A stretch of 64,000 nt of DNA from an uncultured Bacteroidales bacterium. Lineage in GTDB: Bacteria > Bacteroidota > Bacteroidia > Bacteroidales > UBA932. The notes under the pieces are model-generated. The model saw only the letters and a list, made by a program, of their open reading frames with translations, made no database searches and was not told the DNA's origin. Below, one piece after another: positions 1-7,764 of this stretch (the stretch's first letter is position 1; each line of letters begins with the position of its first letter). The stretch lies in the NCBI GenBank assembly GCA_900316955.1, contig ONEX01000002.1, positions 186,001 to 250,000 on the forward strand, given 5' to 3'. The translations under genes were made by a program, and so were the position numbers.

Positions 1-2215
1 CTACACCGACGCCATCGGCGGCCCGCTCGCGACCGGGTTCTCGTTCATCGACCCGACCGTCTTCATCGACGATGACGGCACGCCGTGGCTGTTCTGGGGC
101 AACAAGGGCTGCTGGTACGGCCGCCTGGGGGATGACATGGTCTCCTTCCCGGACGGCTGGAAGGAAGTCCCCGGCTTCCACGATCCCGCCTGCTTCGGTC
201 CCGAGTCCATGAAACCGGACTGGTCCGACGGCGGCAAGGAGAAGATGATGGTCGGCTACGAGGAAGGCCCCTGGCTCATGAAGCGGGGCGACACCTACTA
301 CCTGTCGTATCCCGCCGGCGGCGTGCCGGAGCACATGGCCTATTCCACGGCGAAATCCATCCATGGGCCTTGGACCTACCGCGGTCGGATCATGGACGAG
401 GCGGAGAACAGCTTCACCATCCACGGCGGCAACATCACCTTCCGCGGGCACGATTACATGTTCTACCACAACGGCAAGCTGCCCAACGGCGGCGGTTTCC
501 ACCGGTCCACCTGCGTGGAGGAATTCACCTTCGGGGCCGACGGTTCCATCCCCTTCATCCCCTTCACGGAAAAGGGCGTGGAACCCCTCCAGACCCTGAA
601 TCCCTACGTGATGACCCAGGCCGAGACCATGGCCGCCTCCTATGGGCTCAAGACGGACCGCACCGCCGGCAGCCGCCACTGGGTGACCTCCGTCCACAAC
701 GGCGACTGGCTCAAGGTCCGGAATGTCGATTTCGGCGACGAGCCCGCCGTCCTCGTGTCGCTGGAGATGCTCAACTTCAAGAATCCCGGCACCGTGGACT
801 TCTACCTGGACGAGCTGGGCGGCCGTCCGATCGCTTCGGTTCCCGTCAACGGCGAGAACATGCTGGTCAAGGCGTCCGTCTCCCCCCGGGCGAAGGGCGT
901 GCACGACCTGTACCTGATGTTCCGCGGCGGCGACGAGGAACTCTTCGACCTGGACTGGTGGGTGTTCAACCACCACCTGAACATGCCCATCATCCAGACC
1001 AAGTTCACGGCGGACCCGGCGCCGATGGTGTATGACGGCACGGTGTACCTGTACACCACGCACGACGAGGACGGCGCGAAAGGCTTCCAGATGTTCGACT
1101 GGCTCCTCTACACCTCCACCGACATGGTCAACTGGACGGACCACGGGGCCGTGGCCTCGCTGGACAGCTTCGCCTGGTACGACGGCAAGAACGGCGCCTG
1201 GGCCGAGTGCGTGGTGGAGCGGAACGGAAAGTTCTACATGTACTGCCCCATCCACGGGCACGGCATCGGCGTGCTGGTCGCAGATTCGCCCTTCGGTCCC
1301 TTCAAGGACCCGATCGGGCAGCCGCTCGTGTGGCAGAAGGAGCACTGGGAGGACATCGACCCTTCCGTGTTCGTCGATGACGACGGCCAGGCCTACATGT
1401 ACTGGGGCAACCCGCATGTGTACTGGTGCCGGCTGAACGAAGACATGATTTCCGTCGATGGCGAGATCCACCGGATCGAGTATCCCATCGACACGTACCA
1501 GGAAGGTCCCTGGTTCTACAAGCACGACGGGAAGTATTACCTCGCGTTCGCGTCCACCTGCTGCCCGGAGGGCATCGGGTACGCGATGAGCGACTCCCCC
1601 GTCGGCCCGTGGAAGTCCATGGGCGCGATCATGGACCGCACCTGGCGCACCCGGGGCAACCATCCCGGCATCATCGAGTACAAGGGGCAGTCCTACGTGT
1701 TCGGCCTCAACTACGACCTGCATCACCTGGAAACCTTCCAGCACGCGGAACAGCGGAGCGTTTCCGTCGCGCCCTTGTACTACGAGCCCGACGGCTCCAT
1801 CCGCAAGGTCCCGTACTGGCTGGACAACGTCGTGGAACAGGTGGAAGCCTTCAATCCCTACCGCAAGGTGGAAGCCGAGACGATGGCCTGGGGCTACGGC
1901 CTCAAGACGGACGTCGTGGAGGGCCGTGGCATCGTCCTCCGCGACATCGACGAAGGCGAGCACCTGCTCCTGAAGGGCGTCGATTTCGGCAAGGGCGCCC
2001 GGAAGTTCACGGCCTGCGTGGAGGGCCCCGCGACCATCGAGGTCCGGCTGGACGCGGTGGACGGCCCGCTCGCGGGCACCTTGACGGCGAAGGCCGGCAA
2101 GCCCGGCTTCCGCGAGGCCTCCTGCGCGCTGAAGGGCGCCACGGGCGTCCACGACCTCTATTTAGTATTCACCTCCGGCGGCTTCCGCTGGGACTGGTGG
2201 AAAATGACCCGATAA
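1..2215 (+). CDS. Double GH43-CBM6 glycosidase, 5' end cut by window
   Basis: The frame is open from base 2, so the gene begins upstream of the window; the ATG at 137 is internal. About 737 residues are visible (numbered here from base 2). They hold the back half of one GH43 five-bladed propeller (Asp17 in DPTVFIDDDG, Glu88 in EEGPW), a CBM6-like beta-sandwich beginning with the typical QAETMA motif, a complete second GH43 domain (base Asp338 in TADP, Asp453 in DPSVFVDDDG, acid Glu501 in EGPW) and a second CBM6-like domain (VEAETMAWGYG). Known family activity is alpha-L-arabinofuranosidase, beta-xylosidase or arabinanase; which applies to each module cannot be told from sequence alone. A carboxylesterase follows after 19 bp and is probably co-transcribed. 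Two active GH43 units in one chain suggest attack on arabinoxylan side chains. The signal peptide, if any, lies outside the window. Confidence 0.9.
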   Translation, partial: YTDAIGGPLATGFSFIDPTVFIDDDGTPWLFWGNKGCWYGRLGDDMVSFPDGWKEVPGFHDPACFGPESMKPDWSDGGKEKMMVGYEEGPWLMKRGDTYYLSYPAGGVPEHMAYSTAKSIHGPWTYRGRIMDEAENSFTIHGGNITFRGHDYMFYHNGKLPNGGGFHRSTCVEEFTFGADGSIPFIPFTEKGVEPLQTLNPYVMTQAETMAASYGLKTDRTAGSRHWVTSVHNGDWLKVRNVDFGDEPAVLVSLEMLNFKNPGTVDFYLDELGGRPIASVPVNGENMLVKASVSPRAKGVHDLYLMFRGGDEELFDLDWWVFNHHLNMPIIQTKFTADPAPMVYDGTVYLYTTHDEDGAKGFQMFDWLLYTSTDMVNWTDHGAVASLDSFAWYDGKNGAWAECVVERNGKFYMYCPIHGHGIGVLVADSPFGPFKDPIGQPLVWQKEHWEDIDPSVFVDDDGQAYMYWGNPHVYWCRLNEDMISVDGEIHRIEYPIDTYQEGPWFYKHDGKYYLAFASTCCPEGIGYAMSDSPVGPWKSMGAIMDRTWRTRGNHPGIIEYKGQSYVFGLNYDLHHLETFQHAEQRSVSVAPLYYEPDGSIRKVPYWLDNVVEQVEAFNPYRKVEAETMAWGYGLKTDVVEGRGIVLRDIDEGEHLLLKGVDFGKGARKFTACVEGPATIEVRLDAVDGPLAGTLTAKAGKPGFREASCALKGATGVHDLYLVFTSGGFRWDWWKMTR

Positions 2216-2234
2216 ACCTGTTATTCCTATTGAT

Positions 2235-3758
2235 ATGAAAAGACTTCTTCTGCTTGCGGCGGCCGCCCTCGGGCTTTGGGCGTGCGCCTCGGTTCCCGGC
2301 CAGGTGAAAGTGACCGGCGGCACCATCCAGGGCACCGTCCTGGAGGACATGACTGTGTACAAGGGCATCCCGTTCGCGGCTCCGCCCGTCGGAGAGCTCC
2401 GCTGGAAGGCGCCGCAGCCCGTCGTGGCCTGGGACGGCGTCAAGGAATGCAAGGACTTCGCGCCCAACCCCATGCAGGGCAACGGCGAGGGCTGCAGCGA
2501 GGACTGCCTGTACCTGAACGTATGGACCCCGGCCAAAAGCCCGAAGGAGAAGCTTCCCGTGATGGTCTGGATCTACGGCGGCGGCTTCGCGGGCGGCGCC
2601 ACGTCCTACTATGACGGCGCGCTGCTGGCCCGGAAGGGCGTGATCCTCGTGAGCGTCGCCTACCGCGTGGGCAAGCTCGGCTTCCTGTCGCTGCCCGAGC
2701 TGTCGGCGGAGAACCCGGACGGCGTGAGCGGCAACTACGGCCTGCTGGACCAGATCGCCGGCCTGCAGTGGGTGCAGGACAACATCGCCAAGTTCGGCGG
2801 CGACCCGGACAACGTGACCATCTTCGGCGAGTCCGCCGGCGGCATCTCCGTGAGCATGCTGTGCGCCTCGCCGCTGGCGAAGGGCCTCTTCCGGCGCGCC
2901 ATCTCCCAGAGCGGCGGCTCCTTCGGCCCTACCAACCCGCAGTCCTATCCCGGCGAGAACATGCAGACGCTCGCCGTCGCCCAGGAAGCCAATGCGGCCT
3001 GGGCCCGGGGCGCTTTCGGCGACGACTATACGCTGGAGCAGCTGCGCGCGGCCGATGTCAAGGCCGTCATGGGCGGTTTCGGCGGCTCCGGCGGCTGGCC
3101 CATCGCGGACGGCTGCGTGATCCCGGACGACCAGTACAAGCTGTACGAGGCCGGAAAGTACAATGATGTCGACGTCCTCATCGGCTACAACTCCGACGAA
3201 GGCCTGAGCTTCGGCTTCTCCTTCGGCGGCGGCAGCCACGAGAACCAGGTCCGCGCCCGCTACGAGGATTATGCCGACGCCCTCCTCGCCGCCTACCCGG
3301 TGGAACCGGACGGCAAGGTGGGCAAGACCGCCCGCGACCTCACCCGCGACGCCGCCTTCGGCTGGCAGACCTGGGCCTGGGCGTGCCTGCAGGAGCGCAC
3401 CGGCAAGGGCCGCGTCTGGCTCTACTACTTCGACCAGCACCCCGACTACCCGGCGGATTCCCCGCGCTACGGCCAGGGCTCCCCGCATGGACAGGATGTG
3501 GCCTATGTGTTCGGCAATCCGGAGGAGGTGCAGCCCACGGACATGGCCCTTTCCGGCTGGATGATGGACTACTGGACCAACTTCGCGAAGACCGGCGACC
3601 CCAACGGCCCCGGCCTCGCCCCCTGGCCGCGCTTCGTAAACAGCGCCCCGCAGACGATGGTCCTCACCGGCGACGGCTGCCACGCCGCCCCCGTCCCCTC
3701 CGAACCGGCCCTCAAGGTCCTGGACGAATACTTCGCCTGGCGCCGCAGCCAAGAGTAA
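2235..3758 (+). CDS. Type B carboxylesterase lipoprotein
   Basis: 507 aa alpha/beta hydrolase of the carboxylesterase type B family. The N-terminus is a lipoprotein signal with lipobox Cys17 (LWAC), so it is exported and lipid-anchored. The catalytic triad is visible: Ser200 in GESAGG, Glu322 in NSDEG and His418 in SPHGQD. The oxyanion-hole motif YGGGF and the family motif EDCLYLNVW are also present. Length is normal for the family. In xylan loci such enzymes remove acetyl or hydroxycinnamoyl esters, but the substrate here is inferred only from the neighbouring GH43 gene 19 bp upstream. The ATG at 2235 directly precedes a typical signal peptide. A perfect palindrome 8 bp past the stop ends the unit. 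Confidence 0.9.
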   Translation: MKRLLLLAAAALGLWACASVPGQVKVTGGTIQGTVLEDMTVYKGIPFAAPPVGELRWKAPQPVVAWDGVKECKDFAPNPMQGNGEGCSEDCLYLNVWTPAKSPKEKLPVMVWIYGGGFAGGATSYYDGALLARKGVILVSVAYRVGKLGFLSLPELSAENPDGVSGNYGLLDQIAGLQWVQDNIAKFGGDPDNVTIFGESAGGISVSMLCASPLAKGLFRRAISQSGGSFGPTNPQSYPGENMQTLAVAQEANAAWARGAFGDDYTLEQLRAADVKAVMGGFGGSGGWPIADGCVIPDDQYKLYEAGKYNDVDVLIGYNSDEGLSFGFSFGGGSHENQVRARYEDYADALLAAYPVEPDGKVGKTARDLTRDAAFGWQTWAWACLQERTGKGRVWLYYFDQHPDYPADSPRYGQGSPHGQDVAYVFGNPEEVQPTDMALSGWMMDYWTNFAKTGDPNGPGLAPWPRFVNSAPQTMVLTGDGCHAAPVPSEPALKVLDEYFAWRRSQE

Positions 3759-3765
3759 GATTCTG

Positions 3766-3823
3766 AGCGACTTAACGCAAGAGAGGTGCACCGCGCGGTG
3801 CACCTCTCTTGCGTTAAGTCGCT
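3766..3823. terminator. 29-bp perfect palindrome between convergent genes
   Basis: Bases 3766-3794 are exactly reverse-complementary to 3795-3823, with no loop. It lies between the stops of two convergent genes (3758 plus, 3833 minus), where it could end transcription from both sides. There is no clear T-run. The core GAGAGGTGCACC recurs at 61815-61842, also between convergent genes, so this is a repeated element rather than a unique hairpin. Confidence 0.75.
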
Positions 3824-3832
3824 GTAGCCCAG

Positions 3833-5305
3833 CTACTTGCCCATATCCGCCTGGGCGAAGCTTTCGCTCGGGGACTTGAACATGCGGCGGGCGTCCCGGA
3901 CGGTCATGCCCGTGGAGGCGCGGCCGAGGTCGGGGACGTTGAAGGACTTGAAGGTGTTGTCGTAGAAGCGGGGGGACTTCTGCGGAAGGACGAAGGGCTT
4001 GGTGGCGCGGCCGGACTCGTCCAGGTGGCTGAAGTAGGGCTTGCCGTACATGCCGTCGCCCCGTTTGCTCGCGAAGACGAACCAGCGGCCGTTCGAGGAC
4101 CAGCTGTGGTAGGTGTCCGACTTGTCGCCCTTCACCTCGTCCAGGGGCCGGACTTCCCCGGTCCGGAGGTCCACCAGGTTCAGGGTGGATTCGGGGTGGA
4201 AAAGCGGGAAGGTTCCATAGTCGGAGACCGTGAACAGGAGCCAGCGGCCGTCCGGCGAGGCCTTGGGATGGCAGGCGGAAGCCTGATGGGCCGGGCCGTT
4301 CCAGACGGTGTCCACCTGCTCGCCGATCCGGCCGGACGTCCCGTCGAACGGCGCCCGCACCAGCGAATACCGGACTTCCGCAATCTGCTGCGGCAGCGAG
4401 AGCGTGTCCGCCACGCAGTAGTACACGGACGAGCCGTCCGCCGAGAAGCACGGGAACGTCTCCCAGGCATCGGCCCTAGCGACATGCGGGGCATTGACCA
4501 TCACGTTGTTGTCGAAGTCCGCGACCGTGAGGTCCGAGGCGGTGTCGTACACCTCCATCCGGTTCCCGGCCACCGTATGGAAGCCCGGGATGATGACGTT
4601 GGTGGAGAAGACGCCGAAGCGGCCGGAGGGATGGAGCTCCCCGTACACCGTGCCGGACAGCATGCCGGGCGCGTTCAGCGTAAGTTTCCGGAGGTTTCCT
4701 TCCTTGTTCAGGACCGCTCCCCCGCGGGGTCCGCGGATGTAGTACAGGGAATAGTCGCCGCGCTGCTGGCCATGGACATGGCAGTTCATGCAGGCGTTTT
4801 CCGTATGCTGATGGTCACAGATCGTGATTTCGTCGAAGGTCTCGATGCAGCGTTCCTCGATGGACACCTCGTTCCACATCTGGTACGACGGCTCGATGAG
4901 ACGGTAGGTCAGGTATCCGTCGATGGGATCCTCGCTCACCTGGATGGTCCAGGCGTCGGCGACGGGCTTGCCGCCGACTTGGGCGGAAGCCTCCACGCGG
5001 ATGGTCTTCCCGGCCGCATCGGCCAGGAACGCCTTCCATTTCCGGACGGGCCAGGTCACCTCCGCGCCCCGGATGGTCACGGAACGGCCGTCCACCGTGA
5101 AGGTGGTCTGCGCCTTCCGGACATCCTTCATCGCATAGCGGTAGTTCAAGGGCGCGATGTTCGGCGGGATGGTCACCTCCTTGTAATCGGGATAGATGAC
5201 CAGGGGGCCTTCGCTGCCGGCGACGGCGTCGGCGAGGTCTTCCCCGCCGCAGCCGGGAAGCAGGAGACAGGCCAGGGCCGCAAGTAGGAAAAACCGCTTA
5301 CTCAT
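3833..5305 (-). CDS. TolB/WD40-like lipoprotein with one CxxCH motif
   Basis: 490 aa. The N-terminus is a lipoprotein signal (LLLPGC, Cys19). Residues about 35-125 look like a small beta domain. After residue 190 the protein has repeated propeller-like strands with WLLFTVSDYG, FVFASKR and SADGSSVYYC segments, as in TolB/WD40-like beta-propellers. Between them is CMNCH at residues 172-176 (bases 4778-4792), the form of a c-type haem attachment site, preceded by further Cys and His residues (C153, C163, H165, H167). From memory, related Bacteroidales proteins are often labelled TolB-like or cytochrome c biosynthesis protein; their function is not established. It is the last gene of an overlapping three-gene operon (8 bp overlap with the membrane-protein gene). 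Confidence 0.7.
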   Translation of the reverse strand: MSKRFFLLAALACLLLPGCGGEDLADAVAGSEGPLVIYPDYKEVTIPPNIAPLNYRYAMKDVRKAQTTFTVDGRSVTIRGAEVTWPVRKWKAFLADAAGKTIRVEASAQVGGKPVADAWTIQVSEDPIDGYLTYRLIEPSYQMWNEVSIEERCIETFDEITICDHQHTENACMNCHVHGQQRGDYSLYYIRGPRGGAVLNKEGNLRKLTLNAPGMLSGTVYGELHPSGRFGVFSTNVIIPGFHTVAGNRMEVYDTASDLTVADFDNNVMVNAPHVARADAWETFPCFSADGSSVYYCVADTLSLPQQIAEVRYSLVRAPFDGTSGRIGEQVDTVWNGPAHQASACHPKASPDGRWLLFTVSDYGTFPLFHPESTLNLVDLRTGEVRPLDEVKGDKSDTYHSWSSNGRWFVFASKRGDGMYGKPYFSHLDESGRATKPFVLPQKSPRFYDNTFKSFNVPDLGRASTGMTVRDARRMFKSPSESFAQADMGK

Positions 5306-6701
5306 CTCGCATGGATTTCAGATAGTAATACCAATAGGTGTTCCGGAACCGGTCGGGATTCTGGAAGAACCGTTCCATCCGGTCCACGGCTCCTTTGTCC
5401 AGGCCGTACGGCTGCAGATGCGCTTCGTCCAGCTCGTCCCGGAGGCTGAGCGCGATGAGGACGGCCTCCGCGTAGATGGAAGACGCAGGCGTCCCCTGCG
5501 GATAATCCGCCAGGAAGGACTCCAGGTCCAGGGTTATGAGGTCGAAGCACAGCAGGTACTCGAGAGCCAGGGTGTTGGAAGGGTCCGCCTCCAGGAGCTC
5601 GCGGAGAACCTCCCGCGGGCGGGAGGAACGGTGGACGAAGTCCTCCCGGGCCAGCCGCGAACGGACGGACGTGAGCTGCTCCGTCGCCGTCCCGTCCTGC
5701 AGCCTGGCCAGCCATTTCCGTGCCCATTTTCCATAGAACAGGGTCCGGCTCAGGAGATTCAGGTATTTCTGGGCCGATGCATACTCGCCCGAGATGAGGC
5801 ATGCCCGCGCCATGCGCCGCACATACCGCGCACCGTTATGCTTGGGAGACGCCTGGAGGGCGATGATGGCGCTCTGTTCGGCGATGGTCATGTCGCCCAG
5901 CTGGAACCAGACCTCCCCGGCCAGGCCGTCCGAGAAAGGAGAGCGGTCGGGAGAAATCATGATGAACAGGCTTCTCACCCCGTCCTGGGAATGATTGAAC
6001 AGACCCGCTCCCAGTCGGCCCTTCATGGCATTCGCCAGGTTGTAGCAGAAACTCGCTTCCGTCATGTACAGGTCCTTCTCCGAGAGTTTGAGGACCTTGT
6101 CCCAGTTCTCCCGGTCCACTTCCGTGTCCAGGCCGATCATGCGGTCATAGGAGACGATGGGCGTTCCCCACCACTTGCCGTAATACCGGTTGGCGGGCGG
6201 GCCGAGCAGCCAGCAGCCGGCCGCCAGGAAAACGGCGGCCGCCAGGGCTTTGGCCCAGGCCGGCCTCAGCTGCAGGGCGGCGAGGACCAGGGCCAGATAT
6301 CCCAGCGCGACCAGCGTATAGCGGGTGCTGTACAGATTCTCCGTCTCCCGCAGGAACGACCAGACGAAGAACACGGCGGCCACGGCCAGGGAGGGCCATT
6401 GCCCCAGAAAACGCCGGAAAATCTTATAGACGACCACTCCGATGGCGGTCAGGAGCAGGGCCACGACCAACGGCCCCACCAGGGGCAGGTGGAAGAACTG
6501 GTCCAGGAAATCGCAGACGAAGCGCGCCAGCGCTCCGGCGCCCCGGTAGGTCTGCTGGATGTAGTCCCAGTCATACGGGAACAGCGTCATCTGCTCCCGG
6601 CGCATCAGGTGATACGGATACGCCAGTGCAAAGAACCCCAGTGCGCCGAGGAATGCCGCGCCGGCCGCCAGCGGGCCGATATGCCTTTTCAGGAAACTCA
6701 C
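5298..6701 (-). CDS. Membrane protein with soluble TPR-like C-terminus (DUF6057-like)
   Basis: 467 aa. About five hydrophobic segments fill the first 170 residues (roughly 9-27, 73-95, 105-120, 125-145, 150-168). A soluble helical tail with TPR-like character follows (EASFCYNLANAMKG, ASPKHNGARYVRRMARACLISGEYASAQKYLNLL). I recall such proteins in Bacteroidetes next to TolB-like partners as DUF6057; that name is from memory and unverified. It starts with GTG at 6701: the sequence GTGA at 6701-6698 is both this start and the stop of the upstream esterase. The next gene overlaps it by 8 bp. The tight overlaps imply coupled translation and a joint function, which I cannot name. Confidence 0.65.
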   Translation of the reverse strand: MSFLKRHIGPLAAGAAFLGALGFFALAYPYHLMRREQMTLFPYDWDYIQQTYRGAGALARFVCDFLDQFFHLPLVGPLVVALLLTAIGVVVYKIFRRFLGQWPSLAVAAVFFVWSFLRETENLYSTRYTLVALGYLALVLAALQLRPAWAKALAAAVFLAAGCWLLGPPANRYYGKWWGTPIVSYDRMIGLDTEVDRENWDKVLKLSEKDLYMTEASFCYNLANAMKGRLGAGLFNHSQDGVRSLFIMISPDRSPFSDGLAGEVWFQLGDMTIAEQSAIIALQASPKHNGARYVRRMARACLISGEYASAQKYLNLLSRTLFYGKWARKWLARLQDGTATEQLTSVRSRLAREDFVHRSSRPREVLRELLEADPSNTLALEYLLCFDLITLDLESFLADYPQGTPASSIYAEAVLIALSLRDELDEAHLQPYGLDKGAVDRMERFFQNPDRFRNTYWYYYLKSMRDE

Positions 6702-7627
6702 TGCATGAGTTTTTCCGCCTTGATGCGGTTCAGGAAGGCGACCATCGCCGAGAGGGTCTCTTCCGTGTACATGTTCACGCCGTGGCCGCCGCCCTCCACC
6801 ATGTGGAGTTCACTGTCCACGCGGGCGTCCTGCAGCAGGCCGTAGAAGTGCGGGGCCTGGCAGCTGGGGACCACGTTGTCCGCGGTGCCGTGGAAGATGC
6901 ACACGGGCGGGTCGTCCGGGCCGATGTAGGTCGTGGCGTTCAGGTATCTGAAGGCCTCTTCATTTCCCTTGAAGGGGAAGCCCATCACAGCCTCTTCGGG
7001 GCCATGGTTCCAGGTATCCTCCCGCGCGCCGCAGCTCATGTAGTTCAGGTCCACGGGACCGGACCAGTCACAGGCCGCATCGACCGCGCTGGAGAACTTC
7101 AGGTTGCCGCCCACGTTGCCTTCCAGCTGGGGGTGGTTGCTGGTCGTGGCGGCGAGCGAAGCCAGGTGGCCGCCGGAGGAGAAGCCCGACACGGCGACGA
7201 AGGACGGGTCGAACTTGTACTTCGCGGCGTTGGCCTTGACGAAGCGGATCACGCCCTTGATGTCGTGGATCTGGGCCGGGAACTTGGCGTCCATCGAGGA
7301 ACGGTGGTTCGGGCACACCACGGCGTAGCCCGCGTCCAGCAGGGCGTTCACGATGGTGCCGAGGTCCGCCATCCCCTTGGAATTGTTGGAGAACCAGGCG
7401 CTGCCGTAGATATGGACCACCACGGGATAGGCGTCTTTCTCCACCTTCGGGAGGTAGATGTCCAGCTTGTGGTAAACCTGGCCGTCACCGGCATAGTCCA
7501 CGTCGGCGATCTTCTGGGAACAGCGGACGTCCACCTTGGGCATCTGGAAACCGCCGAAGCCCGCCGGCTGCGCGAACAGGCCGAGGGCGCCAAGGGCAAG
7601 GGTAAGGGACATAAGCAGTCTTTTCAT
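6698..7627 (-). CDS. Secreted alpha/beta-hydrolase esterase (BD-FAE type)
   Basis: 309 aa from the ATG at 7627; an in-frame TTG at 7633 is a less likely start. A signal peptide ends near LFAQ. The alpha/beta hydrolase fold shows the oxyanion motif VVVHIYGSAW, nucleophile Ser150 in GFSSGG, Asp in HGTADNVVP and His in GGGHG. The nearest family is the BD-FAE/esterase-lipase group (acetylxylan or feruloyl esterases in Bacteroidetes). It is the first gene of the three-gene minus operon, with its own promoter at 7675-7706. Role in removing esters from xylan is inferred from family and location. Confidence 0.85.
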   Translation of the reverse strand: MKRLLMSLTLALGALGLFAQPAGFGGFQMPKVDVRCSQKIADVDYAGDGQVYHKLDIYLPKVEKDAYPVVVHIYGSAWFSNNSKGMADLGTIVNALLDAGYAVVCPNHRSSMDAKFPAQIHDIKGVIRFVKANAAKYKFDPSFVAVSGFSSGGHLASLAATTSNHPQLEGNVGGNLKFSSAVDAACDWSGPVDLNYMSCGAREDTWNHGPEEAVMGFPFKGNEEAFRYLNATTYIGPDDPPVCIFHGTADNVVPSCQAPHFYGLLQDARVDSELHMVEGGGHGVNMYTEETLSAMVAFLNRIKAEKLMQ

Positions 7628-7674
7628 GCGCAATAGATTGATGGTTGCAACACAGGTTATTCAATACATATTTT

Positions 7675-7706
7675 CAAAGATAGCCATTCTTTTGAAAAAC
7701 CGCAAA
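7675..7706 (-). promoter_or_regulatory. Promoter of the esterase/TolB operon
   Basis: On the minus strand TTTG (7706-7703) is followed after 20 nt by TATCTTTG (7682-7675), a full match to the Bacteroidota -33/-7 consensus TTTG / TAnnTTTG. The esterase ATG lies 48 nt downstream of the -7 element. The -33 element overlaps the T-run of the preceding terminator. Confidence 0.6.
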
Positions 7707-7733
7707 AAAACCACCCCGGAGGTTCCGGGGTGG
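7704..7733 (-). terminator. Rho-independent terminator of susC1-susD1
   Basis: A perfect 10-bp stem (CCACCCCGGA at 7711-7720 with TCCGGGGTGG at 7724-7733) has a 3-nt loop and is followed on the minus strand by seven T (7710-7704). It begins 31 nt past the SusD1 stop. Confidence 0.85.
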
Positions 7734-7764
7734 CCGATGTGAGATGGATGGTTACAGTCCCCTG

